From Phycisphaerae bacterium (GTDB lineage: Bacteria; Planctomycetota; Phycisphaerae; Tepidisphaerales; Tepidisphaeraceae), in assembly GCA_025936175.1 (NCBI GenBank), contig JAICTV010000004.1:1-61240 (forward strand): a DNA stretch of 61,240 bases, read 5' to 3'. The position numbers were made by a program, and so were the translations under genes. Within the stretch, counting starts at the first letter, position 1; the number at the start of each line of letters is the position of its first letter. A model generated the notes under the pieces. It had not been told where the DNA came from and did no database searches. It worked only from the letters and a program-made list of their open reading frames with translations. Below are positions 49,619-57,912 of the stretch, one piece after another.

Positions 49619-49951
49619 ATGCCACGTCCCGGCACCCAGGCCGATCTTTACCTCAACGACAAGCGCGTCGGCATCGTGCACGTGCAGCGCCGGGAGGATT
49701 CGTGGGCGCACGGGCGGTTCGAGCCGGACGAAGGGTTCGCGGAGTTCGCGCCGCTGTTTGGGCGGTGGTCTTTGCTGATCCACGCCGACGGCGAAGACAA
49801 TTTGAGCGACGCCGCGGGCGAGGAGCTGCGGCGGACGGAGTACGAGATCGATCGCATTGCCGCCAAGCTGTTCTTTCCACAGACGAAGACCTGGGTGCGG
49901 TGTGCACAGGTCAACATCGACGGAGAACTCATCGAGTGGAAGTGTTATTGA
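49619..49951 (+). CDS. Small protein of unknown function (110 aa)
   Basis: The ATG at 49619 gives MPRPGTQADLYLNDKRVGIV; the frame upstream of this is antisense-like and overlaps the previous gene. The product is a compact beta-rich protein (WAHGRFEPDEGFAEF, GRWSLLIHADGED) with C-terminal QVNIDGELIEWKCY. No RBS is clear. It lies between the capsid set and argH and shows no sign of viral ancestry. Confidence 0.6.
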   Translation: MPRPGTQADLYLNDKRVGIVHVQRREDSWAHGRFEPDEGFAEFAPLFGRWSLLIHADGEDNLSDAAGEELRRTEYEIDRIAAKLFFPQTKTWVRCAQVNIDGELIEWKCY

Positions 49952-49952
49952 G

Positions 49953-50038
49953 GAGGAGCCAGAAGTCAGAAGCCAGGAGCCAGAAGTGAGCTGTGCGGCT
50001 TCCCCGTCCTGGCTCCTGGCTTCTGGCTCCTGACTCCT
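49953..50038. repeat. Heptad fold-back repeat (GAAGCCAGGAGCCA)
   Basis: AGGAGCCAGAAGTCAGAAGC with CAGGAGCCAGAAGT is answered by CTGGCTCCTGGCTTCTGGCT with CCTGACTCCTG. Same design as 38650 with other words. Confidence 0.9.
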
Positions 50039-50056
50039 GCGCGTATCATCCCCGCC

Positions 50057-51526
50057 ATGGCTTCCGATCCTCCGCAACCCCCCCTGAAATCCTGGCAAGC
50101 GCGAATCGGCGAGGCGACCGACGCGCTCGCGGCGTCGTTCGTGGAATCGATCAGCTATGACCGGCGGCTGTACAAGCACGATATCGCGGGGTCGATCGCG
50201 CACGCGACCATGCTCGCCAAGGTCAATCTCATCACCGAGGCCGAGCGCGATACGATCATCGAGGGGCTGAAATCGATCGAGCGGGATATCGAATCTGAAA
50301 ATTTCAAATTTGATATTTCAAATGAAGACATCCACATGGTCGTCGAGGCCGAGCTGATCAAACGTGTCGGCGAGCCGGGACGAAAGCTGCATACGGGACG
50401 GAGCCGGAATGATCAGGTGGCGTTGGATCTGGCTCTGTGGATCGACGATGCCCAAGGGACGCTCGCGCACAATATCGAATTGCTGCAGTTGTCCTTTCTC
50501 GAACTCGCGAAACGCAGTGCCGATGTCGTGATGCCATCGTTCACGCACCTGCAACGTGCGCAACCGGTTTCCGCGGGTGCCGAATCGCTCGCATGGTGCA
50601 CGATGTTTGAGCAGCACAAGACGGCGCTGCACCAACTCGGTCACACCGATCTTGTGACGTCGCCTCTTGGAAGCGGTGCGATTGCCGGATCCTCCTTACC
50701 GCTCGATACGGGCGTCACCGCCGATTACCTCGGCTTCCACGACTGGCGCAAGACGGACATCATCACACCTGCCAACAGCATCGAGCGCACCGCGTCGCGC
50801 GAGCAGGCCTGTCGTTTCGTGTTCGAGTGCGCCATGATCTCCCAGCACCTCTCCCGCTGGGCGGAGCAGTGGATCATTTACATGTCCACCGAGTTCGGCT
50901 TCATCCACATCGCCGACAAGTACACCACCTCGTCGTCGATGATGCCGCAGAAGCGCAACCCGGACATGCTCGAGCTGATCCGCGGGCGGTGCGGGAACGT
51001 GTACGGCGACCTCTTCGCGCTGATGACGATCCTTAAGGGCCTGCCGATCGGCTACAACCGCGACCTGCAGGAGGACAAGCGCATCGTCTTCCGCGCGTAT
51101 GACACCGTCTCCTCCTGCCTGACGATGGCGGCGGCGATCGTCTCATCGGCGCGGTACGCGAAAGAGACGATCGAGCCGACGCTGGAGCGCGGGTTTCTCG
51201 ATGCGACCTCGCTGGCGGAGTATCTGGTCACCAAGGGGATTCCGTTTCGGACGGCGCATCACATCGTCGGGACGCTGGTCGCGCGGTGCGAGAAGGAAGG
51301 GAAGCATGCGCTGTCGCAATTGAGCGTCGCGGAGATGAACGAGACGATCGCGGAAGTCCTTCGCAGCCATCAGGGGGGGCGCGAGTCCGTGGTCCTCAGC
51401 GACGACGTCTATACCGCGCTCGGAGCGAAGAACGTCGTCGCGCGCTACAAGAGCGCGGGAGCGGCTGGAGGAAAACCCTTCGAAGAACAACTCGCGAGCT
51501 GGAAGAAGCGATTAGGAATGGAGTAA
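50057..51526 (+). CDS. argH: Argininosuccinate lyase
   Basis: Splits argininosuccinate into arginine and fumarate, the last step of arginine synthesis. The fumarase-superfamily signature SSMMPQKRNPDMLEL is near 294-308. The active-site regions HTGRSRNDQVALDL and TDLVTSPLGSGAIAGSSLPL are intact. Length (489 aa) is normal, and the C-terminal HxGREV-type block reads HQGGRESV. Bases 50291-50327 are an AT-rich repeat-like stretch (GAATCTGAAAATTTCAAATT) coding ESENFKFDISN in frame within an otherwise GC-rich gene. Confidence 0.95.
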   Translation: MASDPPQPPLKSWQARIGEATDALAASFVESISYDRRLYKHDIAGSIAHATMLAKVNLITEAERDTIIEGLKSIERDIESENFKFDISNEDIHMVVEAELIKRVGEPGRKLHTGRSRNDQVALDLALWIDDAQGTLAHNIELLQLSFLELAKRSADVVMPSFTHLQRAQPVSAGAESLAWCTMFEQHKTALHQLGHTDLVTSPLGSGAIAGSSLPLDTGVTADYLGFHDWRKTDIITPANSIERTASREQACRFVFECAMISQHLSRWAEQWIIYMSTEFGFIHIADKYTTSSSMMPQKRNPDMLELIRGRCGNVYGDLFALMTILKGLPIGYNRDLQEDKRIVFRAYDTVSSCLTMAAAIVSSARYAKETIEPTLERGFLDATSLAEYLVTKGIPFRTAHHIVGTLVARCEKEGKHALSQLSVAEMNETIAEVLRSHQGGRESVVLSDDVYTALGAKNVVARYKSAGAAGGKPFEEQLASWKKRLGME

Positions 51527-51534
51527 CCGCGAGC

Positions 51535-52071
51535 ATGCGTCGCATCGTCGTCCTCGGATGCTCGGGCGCGGGAAAGACCACGTTCGCTCGGAACCTGAGC
51601 GAGCGCCTCGGCGTCGCGCACATCGAGCTGGACGCGCTGCACTGGGAGCCGAACTGGACGTCCACGCCGGTCGATCGCTTCAAAGAGAAGGTTCGCCGCG
51701 CGATCGCGGCGGCGCCACAGGGCTGGGTCGTCTGCGGAAACTACATGGTTGTGCGCGATGAGCTCTGGCCGCACGCGGACACGATCGTCTGGCTCGATCT
51801 GCCGATGACCACCGTCGTCAACCGCGTCGTCCGTCGCACGTTCGCGCGCTGCTGGAGCGGCGAAGAGCTCTGGGCCGGCTGCCGCGAGCGGTTCTGGTTT
51901 CAATTCTTCTCCAAAGAGTCGCTGTTCCTGTGGGTGTTCCAGACCTGGCGGAAGAACCGCTGGCGCTACCCACACCTCTTTCGCACGCCGGCGTATCAGC
52001 ACCTGCACGTGCTGCGCTTTCGCGATCCCGTAAAAGCGGACCGATGGCTGGAGAACGTATGCCCGGCATGA
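51535..52071 (+). CDS. P-loop NTPase, adenylate-kinase-like (FlaR-type)
   Basis: Walker A GCSGAGKTTFA is at residues 9-19. The family pattern IELDALHWEPNW near 32-43, VVCGNYMVVRDELWPHADTI and IVWLDLPMTTVVNRVVRRT match small kinase-like ATPases often named DNA topology modulation protein/FlaR; the true substrate is not known. The ATG at 51535 lies 8 bases after argH. The stop overlaps the following small gene. Confidence 0.85.
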   Translation: MRRIVVLGCSGAGKTTFARNLSERLGVAHIELDALHWEPNWTSTPVDRFKEKVRRAIAAAPQGWVVCGNYMVVRDELWPHADTIVWLDLPMTTVVNRVVRRTFARCWSGEELWAGCRERFWFQFFSKESLFLWVFQTWRKNRWRYPHLFRTPAYQHLHVLRFRDPVKADRWLENVCPA

Positions 52072-52379
52072 ACAGGAGCAGCCGGACGATCCAGCTCATC
52101 GAGCGATCGCTGCACCGCATCGAGAGCGATGCATCGCCCACATCGCTCGACGCGCTGGGCGTGCTGGATGAGATCCGCCGGCTGGAAAAGAAGTGGCGCG
52201 AGCAGGTCGCCGCCGGCAGCCCGCGTCGGATCGACGCGGATTTTGCGACGATGAAGGGCTGGCTGCGGCGCTGGCTCCTCGCGGCGAAGCAGATCGAAGC
52301 GAGAGCACCTGTGGACGTCTTGAAGACCGCGATCGGTGAAGTGGAAGCGGCGATCAGCACGATGAAGGGAGTTCAATGA
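52059..52379 (+). CDS. Small helical protein of unknown function (106 aa)
   Basis: The ATG at 52059 has GGAGA 4 bases upstream; the ATG at 52068 is a close alternative. Mostly helical, with RTIQLIERSLHRIESDASPT and RRLEKKWREQVAAGSPRRID. It overlaps the P-loop gene by 13 bases and the S9 peptidase gene by ATGA, so the three are coupled. Not recognised. Confidence 0.6.
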   Translation: MPGMNRSSRTIQLIERSLHRIESDASPTSLDALGVLDEIRRLEKKWREQVAAGSPRRIDADFATMKGWLRRWLLAAKQIEARAPVDVLKTAIGEVEAAISTMKGVQ

Positions 52380-54328
52380 AGATTGCAACACTCGTTATTC
52401 TTCTCGCGTTCTGCGCGTTCGCCGCGCCGGCGACGCAACCGCCCGACGTGTTTCAGCCGAACGAGAACCTCGTCGTCGAAGGCATTCCGCCGATTCCTTC
52501 GTCGCTCGTGGAGCAAGTCGGGCGGTACACGGAGTTCCGCGCCGCGGCGCCGCTGAGCTGGCATCCGACGCGGCGGGAGATGCTGATCTCCACGCGCTTC
52601 GCGGACACGCCGCAGGTGCATCTCGTCAAAATGCCGCTGGGCGCGCGGACGCAGCTCACCTTTTTCAAGGAGCATGTCAGCAACGCTTCGTACCAGCCGA
52701 CCACGGGCGAATACTTCGTCTACCCGCGCGACACCGGGGGGAATGAGTTCGATCAGCTCTACCGCTTCGACCTCGCCGCCGGCGAATCGATGCTGCTGAC
52801 CGACGGCAAGAGCAAGAACGATCTCGGCCCGTGGGCCCGCGATGGCAAATGGCTCGCCTACACCTCCACCCGTCGCAGCGGCGCGGACAACGACATCTAC
52901 GCGATCAACCCGGCGGACAAATCAAGCGATCATCTCGTGCTGCAGGTGAAGGGCGGCGGCTGGGGACCGAGCGACTGGTCGGACGACGACTCGAAACTGC
53001 TGGTCGAGGAAGTCATCTCGATCAACGAGATGTACATCTGGCTGGTGGATGCCAAAACGGGCGAGAAGACGGAGCTGACGCCGCGACAACCGGCGGGCGC
53101 CGAGAAGATCGCTTACCGACACCCGCGCTTCTCGCGGGACGGCAAAGGTATCTACTGCACGACGGACCGCGACAACCAATTCCTTCGCCTGGCGTACATC
53201 GACCTGACGACGAAGCAGCACACGTATCTCACCACCGACATCAAGTGGGACATTGACACGTTCGAGCTGAGCGACGACGGCAGGACCATTGCCTTCGTCG
53301 TCAACGAGGACGGCGTGAGCAAGCTGCACCTGATGGATGCGGCGACGCGGAAGCAGCGCGCGGTCGAAGGCGTTCCGCTCGGCGTGATCGGCGCGCTGGA
53401 ATGGCACAAGAACAACCGCGATCTCGCCTTCGCACTCTCGTCGGCCCGGTCCCCCACCGACGCGTATTCGCTCGACGCGAGCACCGGCAGGATCGAGCGC
53501 TGGACCGAGAGCGAGACCGGCGGGCTGAACGCGCAGAATTTCTCCGAGCCGATGCTGATTCGCTGGAAGAGTTTTGACGGCCGCGAGATCTCCGGCTTCC
53601 TCTATCAGCCGCCGAAGGACAGATTCCCCGGCAAGCGCCCCGTCATCATCAACATCCACGGCGGGCCCGAAGGCCAGTACCAGCCCGCGTTCCTCGCGCG
53701 GACGAACTTCTATCTCAACGAGCTGGGCTGCGCGATCGTCTTCCCCAACGTCCGCGGCTCATCGGGCTACGGCAAGGAGTTCCTCACGCTCGACAACGGT
53801 TTCAAGCGCGAGGATTCGATCAAGGACATCGGCAGCCTGCTCGATTGGATCGCCACGCAAAAAGACCTCGATTCAGACCGCATCATGATCACCGGCGGGA
53901 GCTACGGCGGGTTCATGACGCTGGCGTGCGCGACGCACTACAACGATCGCATCCGCTGCGCGGTGGATGTCGTCGGCATCTCCAACATGGTCACGTTCCT
54001 CGAGCACACGGAGAGTTATCGACGCGATCTGCGACGCGCCGAGTACGGCGACGAGCGCGAGCCGAAGATGCGCGAATTCCTCCAGCGCACCGCGCCGATC
54101 AACAACGCGCAGAAGATCAGCAAGCCGCTCTTCATCGTGCAGGGCCGCAACGACCCGCGCGTGCCGTACACCGAGGCGCAGCAGATGGTCGCCACCGTGC
54201 GGAAGAACGGCTCGCCCGTCTGGTTCCTGATGGCGAATGACGAAGGCCACGGCTTCGCGAAGAAGAAGAACGCGGACTACCAGTTCTACGCGACGGTGAT
54301 GTTCGTGCAGGCGTATCTGCTGCGCTAA
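52376..54328 (+). CDS. S9-family prolyl-oligopeptidase-like peptidase, exported
   Basis: Cleaves small peptides outside the cytoplasm. The signal peptide KIATLVILLAFCAFAAPATQ precedes a beta-propeller (about 60-390; repeats such as DDGRTIAFVVNEDGVSKLHL). The alpha/beta-hydrolase domain follows: HGGPEGQY near 432, nucleophile Ser509 in GGSYGGFM, Asp in GRNDPRVPY near 593 and His in DEGHGFAKK near 625. Length (650 aa) fits the family. The start overlaps the previous stop (ATGA). Confidence 0.93.
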   Translation: MKIATLVILLAFCAFAAPATQPPDVFQPNENLVVEGIPPIPSSLVEQVGRYTEFRAAAPLSWHPTRREMLISTRFADTPQVHLVKMPLGARTQLTFFKEHVSNASYQPTTGEYFVYPRDTGGNEFDQLYRFDLAAGESMLLTDGKSKNDLGPWARDGKWLAYTSTRRSGADNDIYAINPADKSSDHLVLQVKGGGWGPSDWSDDDSKLLVEEVISINEMYIWLVDAKTGEKTELTPRQPAGAEKIAYRHPRFSRDGKGIYCTTDRDNQFLRLAYIDLTTKQHTYLTTDIKWDIDTFELSDDGRTIAFVVNEDGVSKLHLMDAATRKQRAVEGVPLGVIGALEWHKNNRDLAFALSSARSPTDAYSLDASTGRIERWTESETGGLNAQNFSEPMLIRWKSFDGREISGFLYQPPKDRFPGKRPVIINIHGGPEGQYQPAFLARTNFYLNELGCAIVFPNVRGSSGYGKEFLTLDNGFKREDSIKDIGSLLDWIATQKDLDSDRIMITGGSYGGFMTLACATHYNDRIRCAVDVVGISNMVTFLEHTESYRRDLRRAEYGDEREPKMREFLQRTAPINNAQKISKPLFIVQGRNDPRVPYTEAQQMVATVRKNGSPVWFLMANDEGHGFAKKKNADYQFYATVMFVQAYLLR

Positions 54329-54354
54329 CGACAACGCTCGCGGGGGATTGGCAA

Positions 54355-54380
54355 AGGCGACGCCTGCGTCGCCCCTACAG
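54355..54380. repeat. Family A palindrome containing a stop codon
   Basis: GGCGACGC-ct-GCGTCGCC (54356-54373) then CCTACAGG. The CTA at 54375-54377 is the stop codon (TAG) of the ATPase gene on the minus strand. Confidence 0.8.
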
Positions 54381-54953
54381 GATCGAATCGATCAGTTGGC
54401 GGACGGTGTCGATCTTTTCATCGAGCTTTGGAAAAGCGCCGACCTCGTGCAGGTGCGGATGGCCGCCCCAGAGTGATCTCAGCGTCTGGCTGCTCTGGAT
54501 GGCGGCCTGCGGGTCTTCGAAGCGACAGAAGTTCGACGCGTCGCCGTCATAGAGGCCCAGCACCGCGCAGGTTTCCAGCAGGATCACCGCGTCGTAGCGC
54601 GACAGCTCTTTCTCGTGCGTGCTGCCGACGTCGCGCCAGAAATGCTCGCTCCCTTCGGGCCAGTAGGCGGCGCCGTCGATCGTGCCGCGATCGAGAAGCA
54701 GGATCTTCTGCGGGTGCTCGCGCGCGAGTCGCGCCTCCTGCTCAAGCTGGAGACGGTACATCCGTCGCTGCGCATCGTGGCGACCTTCAAGATCAAGTTT
54801 GTCCCAGCGGGTTTGCAGCATCGTGTAGACCTGCGTGGCGGCTTCGGGGACGGCGACGAAGCGGTCCGGCCGCTCGCGCGCGATTTGCTGCGTGATGACG
54901 GTTTTCCCGGAGCCGGGCGCGCCGGTGATGACGATCTTCTTCTGCTGCTGCAT
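54375..54953 (-). CDS. AAA-type ATPase/NadR-like P-loop protein
   Basis: Walker A GAPGSGKTVITQQ is at residues 11-23. Residues such as VPEAATQVYTML, LLLDRGTIDGAAYWPEG and YDAVILLETCAVLGLYD match the AAA_28/NadR-type kinase-like domain of small ATPases. Substrate unknown. The stop codon is provided by a family A repeat. Start MQQQKK has no strong RBS. Confidence 0.82.
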   Translation of the reverse strand: MQQQKKIVITGAPGSGKTVITQQIARERPDRFVAVPEAATQVYTMLQTRWDKLDLEGRHDAQRRMYRLQLEQEARLAREHPQKILLLDRGTIDGAAYWPEGSEHFWRDVGSTHEKELSRYDAVILLETCAVLGLYDGDASNFCRFEDPQAAIQSSQTLRSLWGGHPHLHEVGAFPKLDEKIDTVRQLIDSIL

Positions 54954-54987
54954 CGGCGGCGGGGATTGTAGCGTCGCGCGTCAGCCG

Positions 54988-55473
54988 TCAAACGATCACG
55001 GGCCGCCCGAGGCTGCGGCGGGTCATCGTGATCTGCCCGGCGTGCAGGGAGACGTGCAGCGCCATGAAGTTCGCCATCTCGCCGAACGTTCCGAAGATCG
55101 GCCGCGGCTCGGGAACCGCCTTTGAGAGTTGCTCGTCGCCGGAGCGCTTGACGGCGTCGATCAGCAGCGCGCGGTGCTTGTCGAACAGGGGCATCAGCAC
55201 CGAGACGTCGCCGAACTCAGTGGCCTGCGGGCAGCCGTCGTCGCGGCTGAAGCGTTTCTCGAATCCGTCCGGCAGCGCGGGGAGATCAGTGACGCCGAAG
55301 GCGCCGAGCGCCCGCCGCTCGGTCAGGATCAGGTGGCCGACGGTCCACGCGACGCAGTTCGCACTCGGCGTGGCGCGGTGCAGATATTCATCGGGCGTGA
55401 GATCCTTGATGTAGCGCTGGAGCAGCAACTGCGAGCGGGTGAGGCTGTGGACGATCACGTCGTTCGGCGTCAT
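54988..55473 (-). CDS. DinB-family protein
   Basis: A four-helix-bundle metal-binding protein of the DinB/YfiT superfamily. Metal-type residues are visible: HLILTERRALGAFG near 47 (His), DKHRALLIDAVKRS, and the C-terminal HVSLHAGQITMTRRSLG near 138-155 with two His in HxxxH. Such proteins act as thiol transferases or have unknown roles. It is 7 bases from the downstream end of the phosphodiesterase gene, on the same strand. Confidence 0.85.
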   Translation of the reverse strand: MTPNDVIVHSLTRSQLLLQRYIKDLTPDEYLHRATPSANCVAWTVGHLILTERRALGAFGVTDLPALPDGFEKRFSRDDGCPQATEFGDVSVLMPLFDKHRALLIDAVKRSGDEQLSKAVPEPRPIFGTFGEMANFMALHVSLHAGQITMTRRSLGRPVIV

Positions 55474-55480
55474 GTGCGTG

Positions 55481-56002
55481 TTATCCCTTCTTCTGTGGTA
55501 GCGAAACGGTGATGAACTGTAGGCACTCGGTCGCGGTGTCGAGCGTGGCGACCGTTTTTGCAGTCGCGCGATGCAGCGCGCCGGGATTGATCAATCGCGT
55601 GCGGCCGATGCGCTGGTCGTCGCGGACATGCGTGTGGCCCTGGAAGAGGTAATCGTGCTCCTGCGCGGCGAGGATGCGCTGCTTGAGGCGGTAATCGTCG
55701 CCGTGCGTGACGGCGATCTTTTTGCCGTCGAGATCGAGGTCCGCGAAGTTGCCGTAGCACGGCACGCCAACCAGCTCGGCGTAGCGGGCGAGGGCGACGC
55801 GGTCGAAATCGGTGTTGCCGAAGACGAAGGCGGACTTGAGTCCGGCAAGAAGGTCGATGCAGCGGTGGGAACCGATGTCGCCGCAGTGGACGTAGAACGC
55901 CGCCCCCGCCGCCGCCAGCGCCGAAAGGCCGGCGGCCATGGCGTCGGCGTGGTCATGGGTGTCGGAAAGAATGCCGATGATCACGTTATGGGCCCGCGCC
56001 AC
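55481..56002 (-). CDS. YfcE-type metallophosphoesterase
   Basis: A calcineurin-like phosphodiesterase. The five metal motifs are present: GILSDTHDH at 10-18, CGDIGS near 40, GNTDFD near 62, VTHGDDYRL near 98 and GHTHVRDD near 121. At 173 aa it is a typical single-domain YfcE/MJ0936 protein. The exact phosphodiester substrate is unknown. It precedes the DinB gene on the same strand. Confidence 0.9.
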   Translation of the reverse strand: MARAHNVIIGILSDTHDHADAMAAGLSALAAAGAAFYVHCGDIGSHRCIDLLAGLKSAFVFGNTDFDRVALARYAELVGVPCYGNFADLDLDGKKIAVTHGDDYRLKQRILAAQEHDYLFQGHTHVRDDQRIGRTRLINPGALHRATAKTVATLDTATECLQFITVSLPQKKG

Positions 56003-56063
56003 TGAGCCTATCGCGCTGGGCCGTCGCGGGCGAGGGTGTCGGGCAAAGTTTGCATGTGCTAAT

Positions 56064-56765
56064 ATGATCGCCGTGGGTGCTCGATCATCGTCCAGTCATC
56101 GCGACCGGCCGCGCGCGGACCTGCCCGAGCATCGCACCGCCGTGCACGTCATGCAGGCGTTCAACCGCTTCTTCACGCGCGCGTATCACCGGATCGACGT
56201 GATCGGGCCCTGCCGCTTGCCGAAGCGCGGCCGCGCGATCGTCGTCTGCAATCACACCAGCGGCCTGGATCCGAATCTGATCCAGAGCTGCTGCGGGCGG
56301 CTGATCATCTGGATGATGGCCAAAGAGTACGGCGAAGTGCCACTCATCGGCCCGCTGACGAAGATCCTGGGCGTGATTCCCGTCGCGCGCAACGGCCGCG
56401 ACAGCGCGCCCGCGCGGGCGGCGCTTCGGGCGCTGGAGAGCGAGCAGGTGCTGGGCATCTTCCCGGAAGGTCGCATCGAGACCTCCCGCGAGTTGCTCCC
56501 CTTCCAGACGGGCGTCGCGCTCCTGGCGATGAAAACGGACGCGCCGATCGTGCCGGCTTATCTCGACGGCACGCAGCGCGGGCATGAAATGGTGTCGGCG
56601 TTCTTCCGCCCGCAGCGCGCGACGATCGCGTTTGGTGAGCCGATTCGCCTCGGCCGCGCAAACGGCGCCCGTCCGGACCTCGACGCCGCCACCGAGATGA
56701 TCAAAGCCGCCATCCTCGCGCTGCAATGGCGCGTTAACAACCGCCGCGCCTGCGGCGGTTTATAG
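56064..56765 (+). CDS. plsC: 1-acyl-glycerol-3-phosphate acyltransferase (PlsC family)
   Basis: Adds the second acyl chain to make phosphatidic acid at the inner membrane. Motif I NHTSGLDP (NHxxxxD) lies near 74-81 and motif III FPEGRIETS near 132-140. The ATG at 56064 immediately follows TGCTAATAT, an extended -10-like element; if that is the promoter, the true start is further in, GTG 56142 or ATG 56151 (MQAFNRFFTRAYHRIDVIGP). The last residues RACGGL are encoded by a small palindrome with the stop. Confidence 0.85.
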   Translation: MIAVGARSSSSHRDRPRADLPEHRTAVHVMQAFNRFFTRAYHRIDVIGPCRLPKRGRAIVVCNHTSGLDPNLIQSCCGRLIIWMMAKEYGEVPLIGPLTKILGVIPVARNGRDSAPARAALRALESEQVLGIFPEGRIETSRELLPFQTGVALLAMKTDAPIVPAYLDGTQRGHEMVSAFFRPQRATIAFGEPIRLGRANGARPDLDAATEMIKAAILALQWRVNNRRACGGL

Positions 56766-56894
56766 ACGTTTCTCATAAAACCCGGCAAAAAGGTTGAAGC
56801 CGCTTGGCGGGGGTTGCCGATTCCCATTGCTAGTTAATCGTTCACGTCGTTGCGAAGAACATGATGGCTGTGGCAGGTGGAGTAGGATAAGATA

Positions 56895-56979
56895 GGCAAG
56901 CTCGGTAAGCTCAGCGCCAACGGCGCATTTTCTCCCCTCCGGAAGACACCGTGCAGAAATGCCGGTGTCTTCTTTTTTT
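56895..56979 (+). ncRNA. Candidate small RNA with anti-Shine-Dalgarno loop and terminator
   Basis: TAAGAT at 56888-56893 may be a -10 element (no good -35). The downstream RNA has a hairpin GCGCC-aac-GGCGC (56914-56926), a single-stranded ATTTTCTCCCCTCC that is complementary to RBS-like GGAGG sequences, then a terminator. It starts 130 bases after plsC and no ORF is evident. It could instead be the 3' end of the plsC transcript. C-rich loops of this kind act on translation starts in known small RNAs; here this is inference. Confidence 0.45.
56942..56979 (+). terminator. Strong intrinsic terminator with GAAA tetraloop
   Basis: GAAGACACCG-t-GCA-GAAA-TGC-CGGTGTCTTC followed by seven Ts (56973-56979). 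The 10-bp stem is perfect, with one bulged T and an apical 3-bp stem. Confidence 0.9.
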
Positions 56980-57007
56980 CCTCCCCAATTTCCTGCCGCA
57001 GCGAGAT

Positions 57008-57667
57008 TTACGCGTCGAGCGACGTCAGGCCCTCGCGGATCGCGTACTTCGTCAGCTCCGCGACGGAGTAGATGTTGAGCTTCTCCATGATCTGCCGGCG
57101 GTGGGTTTCGACGGTCTTGATGCTCACCTTCAGGTCCATCGCGATTTCCTTGGTCGCGCGGCCCTCGGCCATGAGCTGCAGCACCTCGCGCTCGCGCGGG
57201 GTGAGTTTCGCGAAGGCGCTTGGATGGCCGGTGTATTCACCGGCATGGCGCACATACTCGTCCACCACCACATCGGCGATACGCGGGCTCAAATAGATCT
57301 TGTCGGCGATCACCGATCGGATCGCCGTCGCCAGTTCTTCAAACGCGGCGTCTTTCAGCAGATAACCCTTCGCGCCGGCCTTGAGCATTTCGCCCATGAA
57401 TCGGCGGTCGGAGTGCATCGAGAGCGCGACGACTTTCGCGTCCGGCTCTTTCGCCGCGATCTGCCGCGTCGCTTCGATGCCGTTCAATCCGGGCATGCCG
57501 ACGTCCATGACGATCACGTCGGGCTCGAGGTCCGCCGCGAGTTGCACCGCCGCGCGTCCATCGGAGGCTTCGGCGATGACTTCGAAGCCTTCGTTCTGTT
57601 GGATCAGACTTTTGAGGCCCTGGCGAACGATCTGGTGGTCGTCCGCAAGAAGAATTCGAGTTGCCAT
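57008..57667 (-). CDS. NarL/LuxR-type response regulator
   Basis: The receiver domain (1-120) has the phospho-Asp in VIVMDVGMPG (near residue 55), Asp pair DDHQ at 9-12 and Lys in YLLKDAA. The C-terminal HTH_LuxR (150-215) has LTPREREVLQLMAEGRATKE then IAMDLKVSIKTVETHRRQIM. The frame is open 31 codons upstream, but the ATG at 57667 with MATRILLADDHQ is the proper start. It is divergent from the CheB/CheR/PAS hybrid and may be its partner. 219 aa. Confidence 0.93.
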   Translation of the reverse strand: MATRILLADDHQIVRQGLKSLIQQNEGFEVIAEASDGRAAVQLAADLEPDVIVMDVGMPGLNGIEATRQIAAKEPDAKVVALSMHSDRRFMGEMLKAGAKGYLLKDAAFEELATAIRSVIADKIYLSPRIADVVVDEYVRHAGEYTGHPSAFAKLTPREREVLQLMAEGRATKEIAMDLKVSIKTVETHRRQIMEKLNIYSVAELTKYAIREGLTSLDA

Positions 57668-57912
57668 GCAACGCTCCGTCCGAAGTGATTTGCCGCTGCC
57701 TGCCAAAAGCCCTGCGAGTGCCGTGGAGACAGGCGCCGCCAGTGTATCGCTGCCCCGCATCCGGCGAAGGGGAGAAATCTGAGTTTTTGCACGGGAACTT
57801 TCAGTCGGGGCTGCTCACAATACGCGAGAACACGGTCGGAGAATCCCGTACGATTGCGGCACCGCGTTTGCGCGCCGCGCAGTCGGTGCGACCGCGGCGA
57901 AGGACATCTTCC

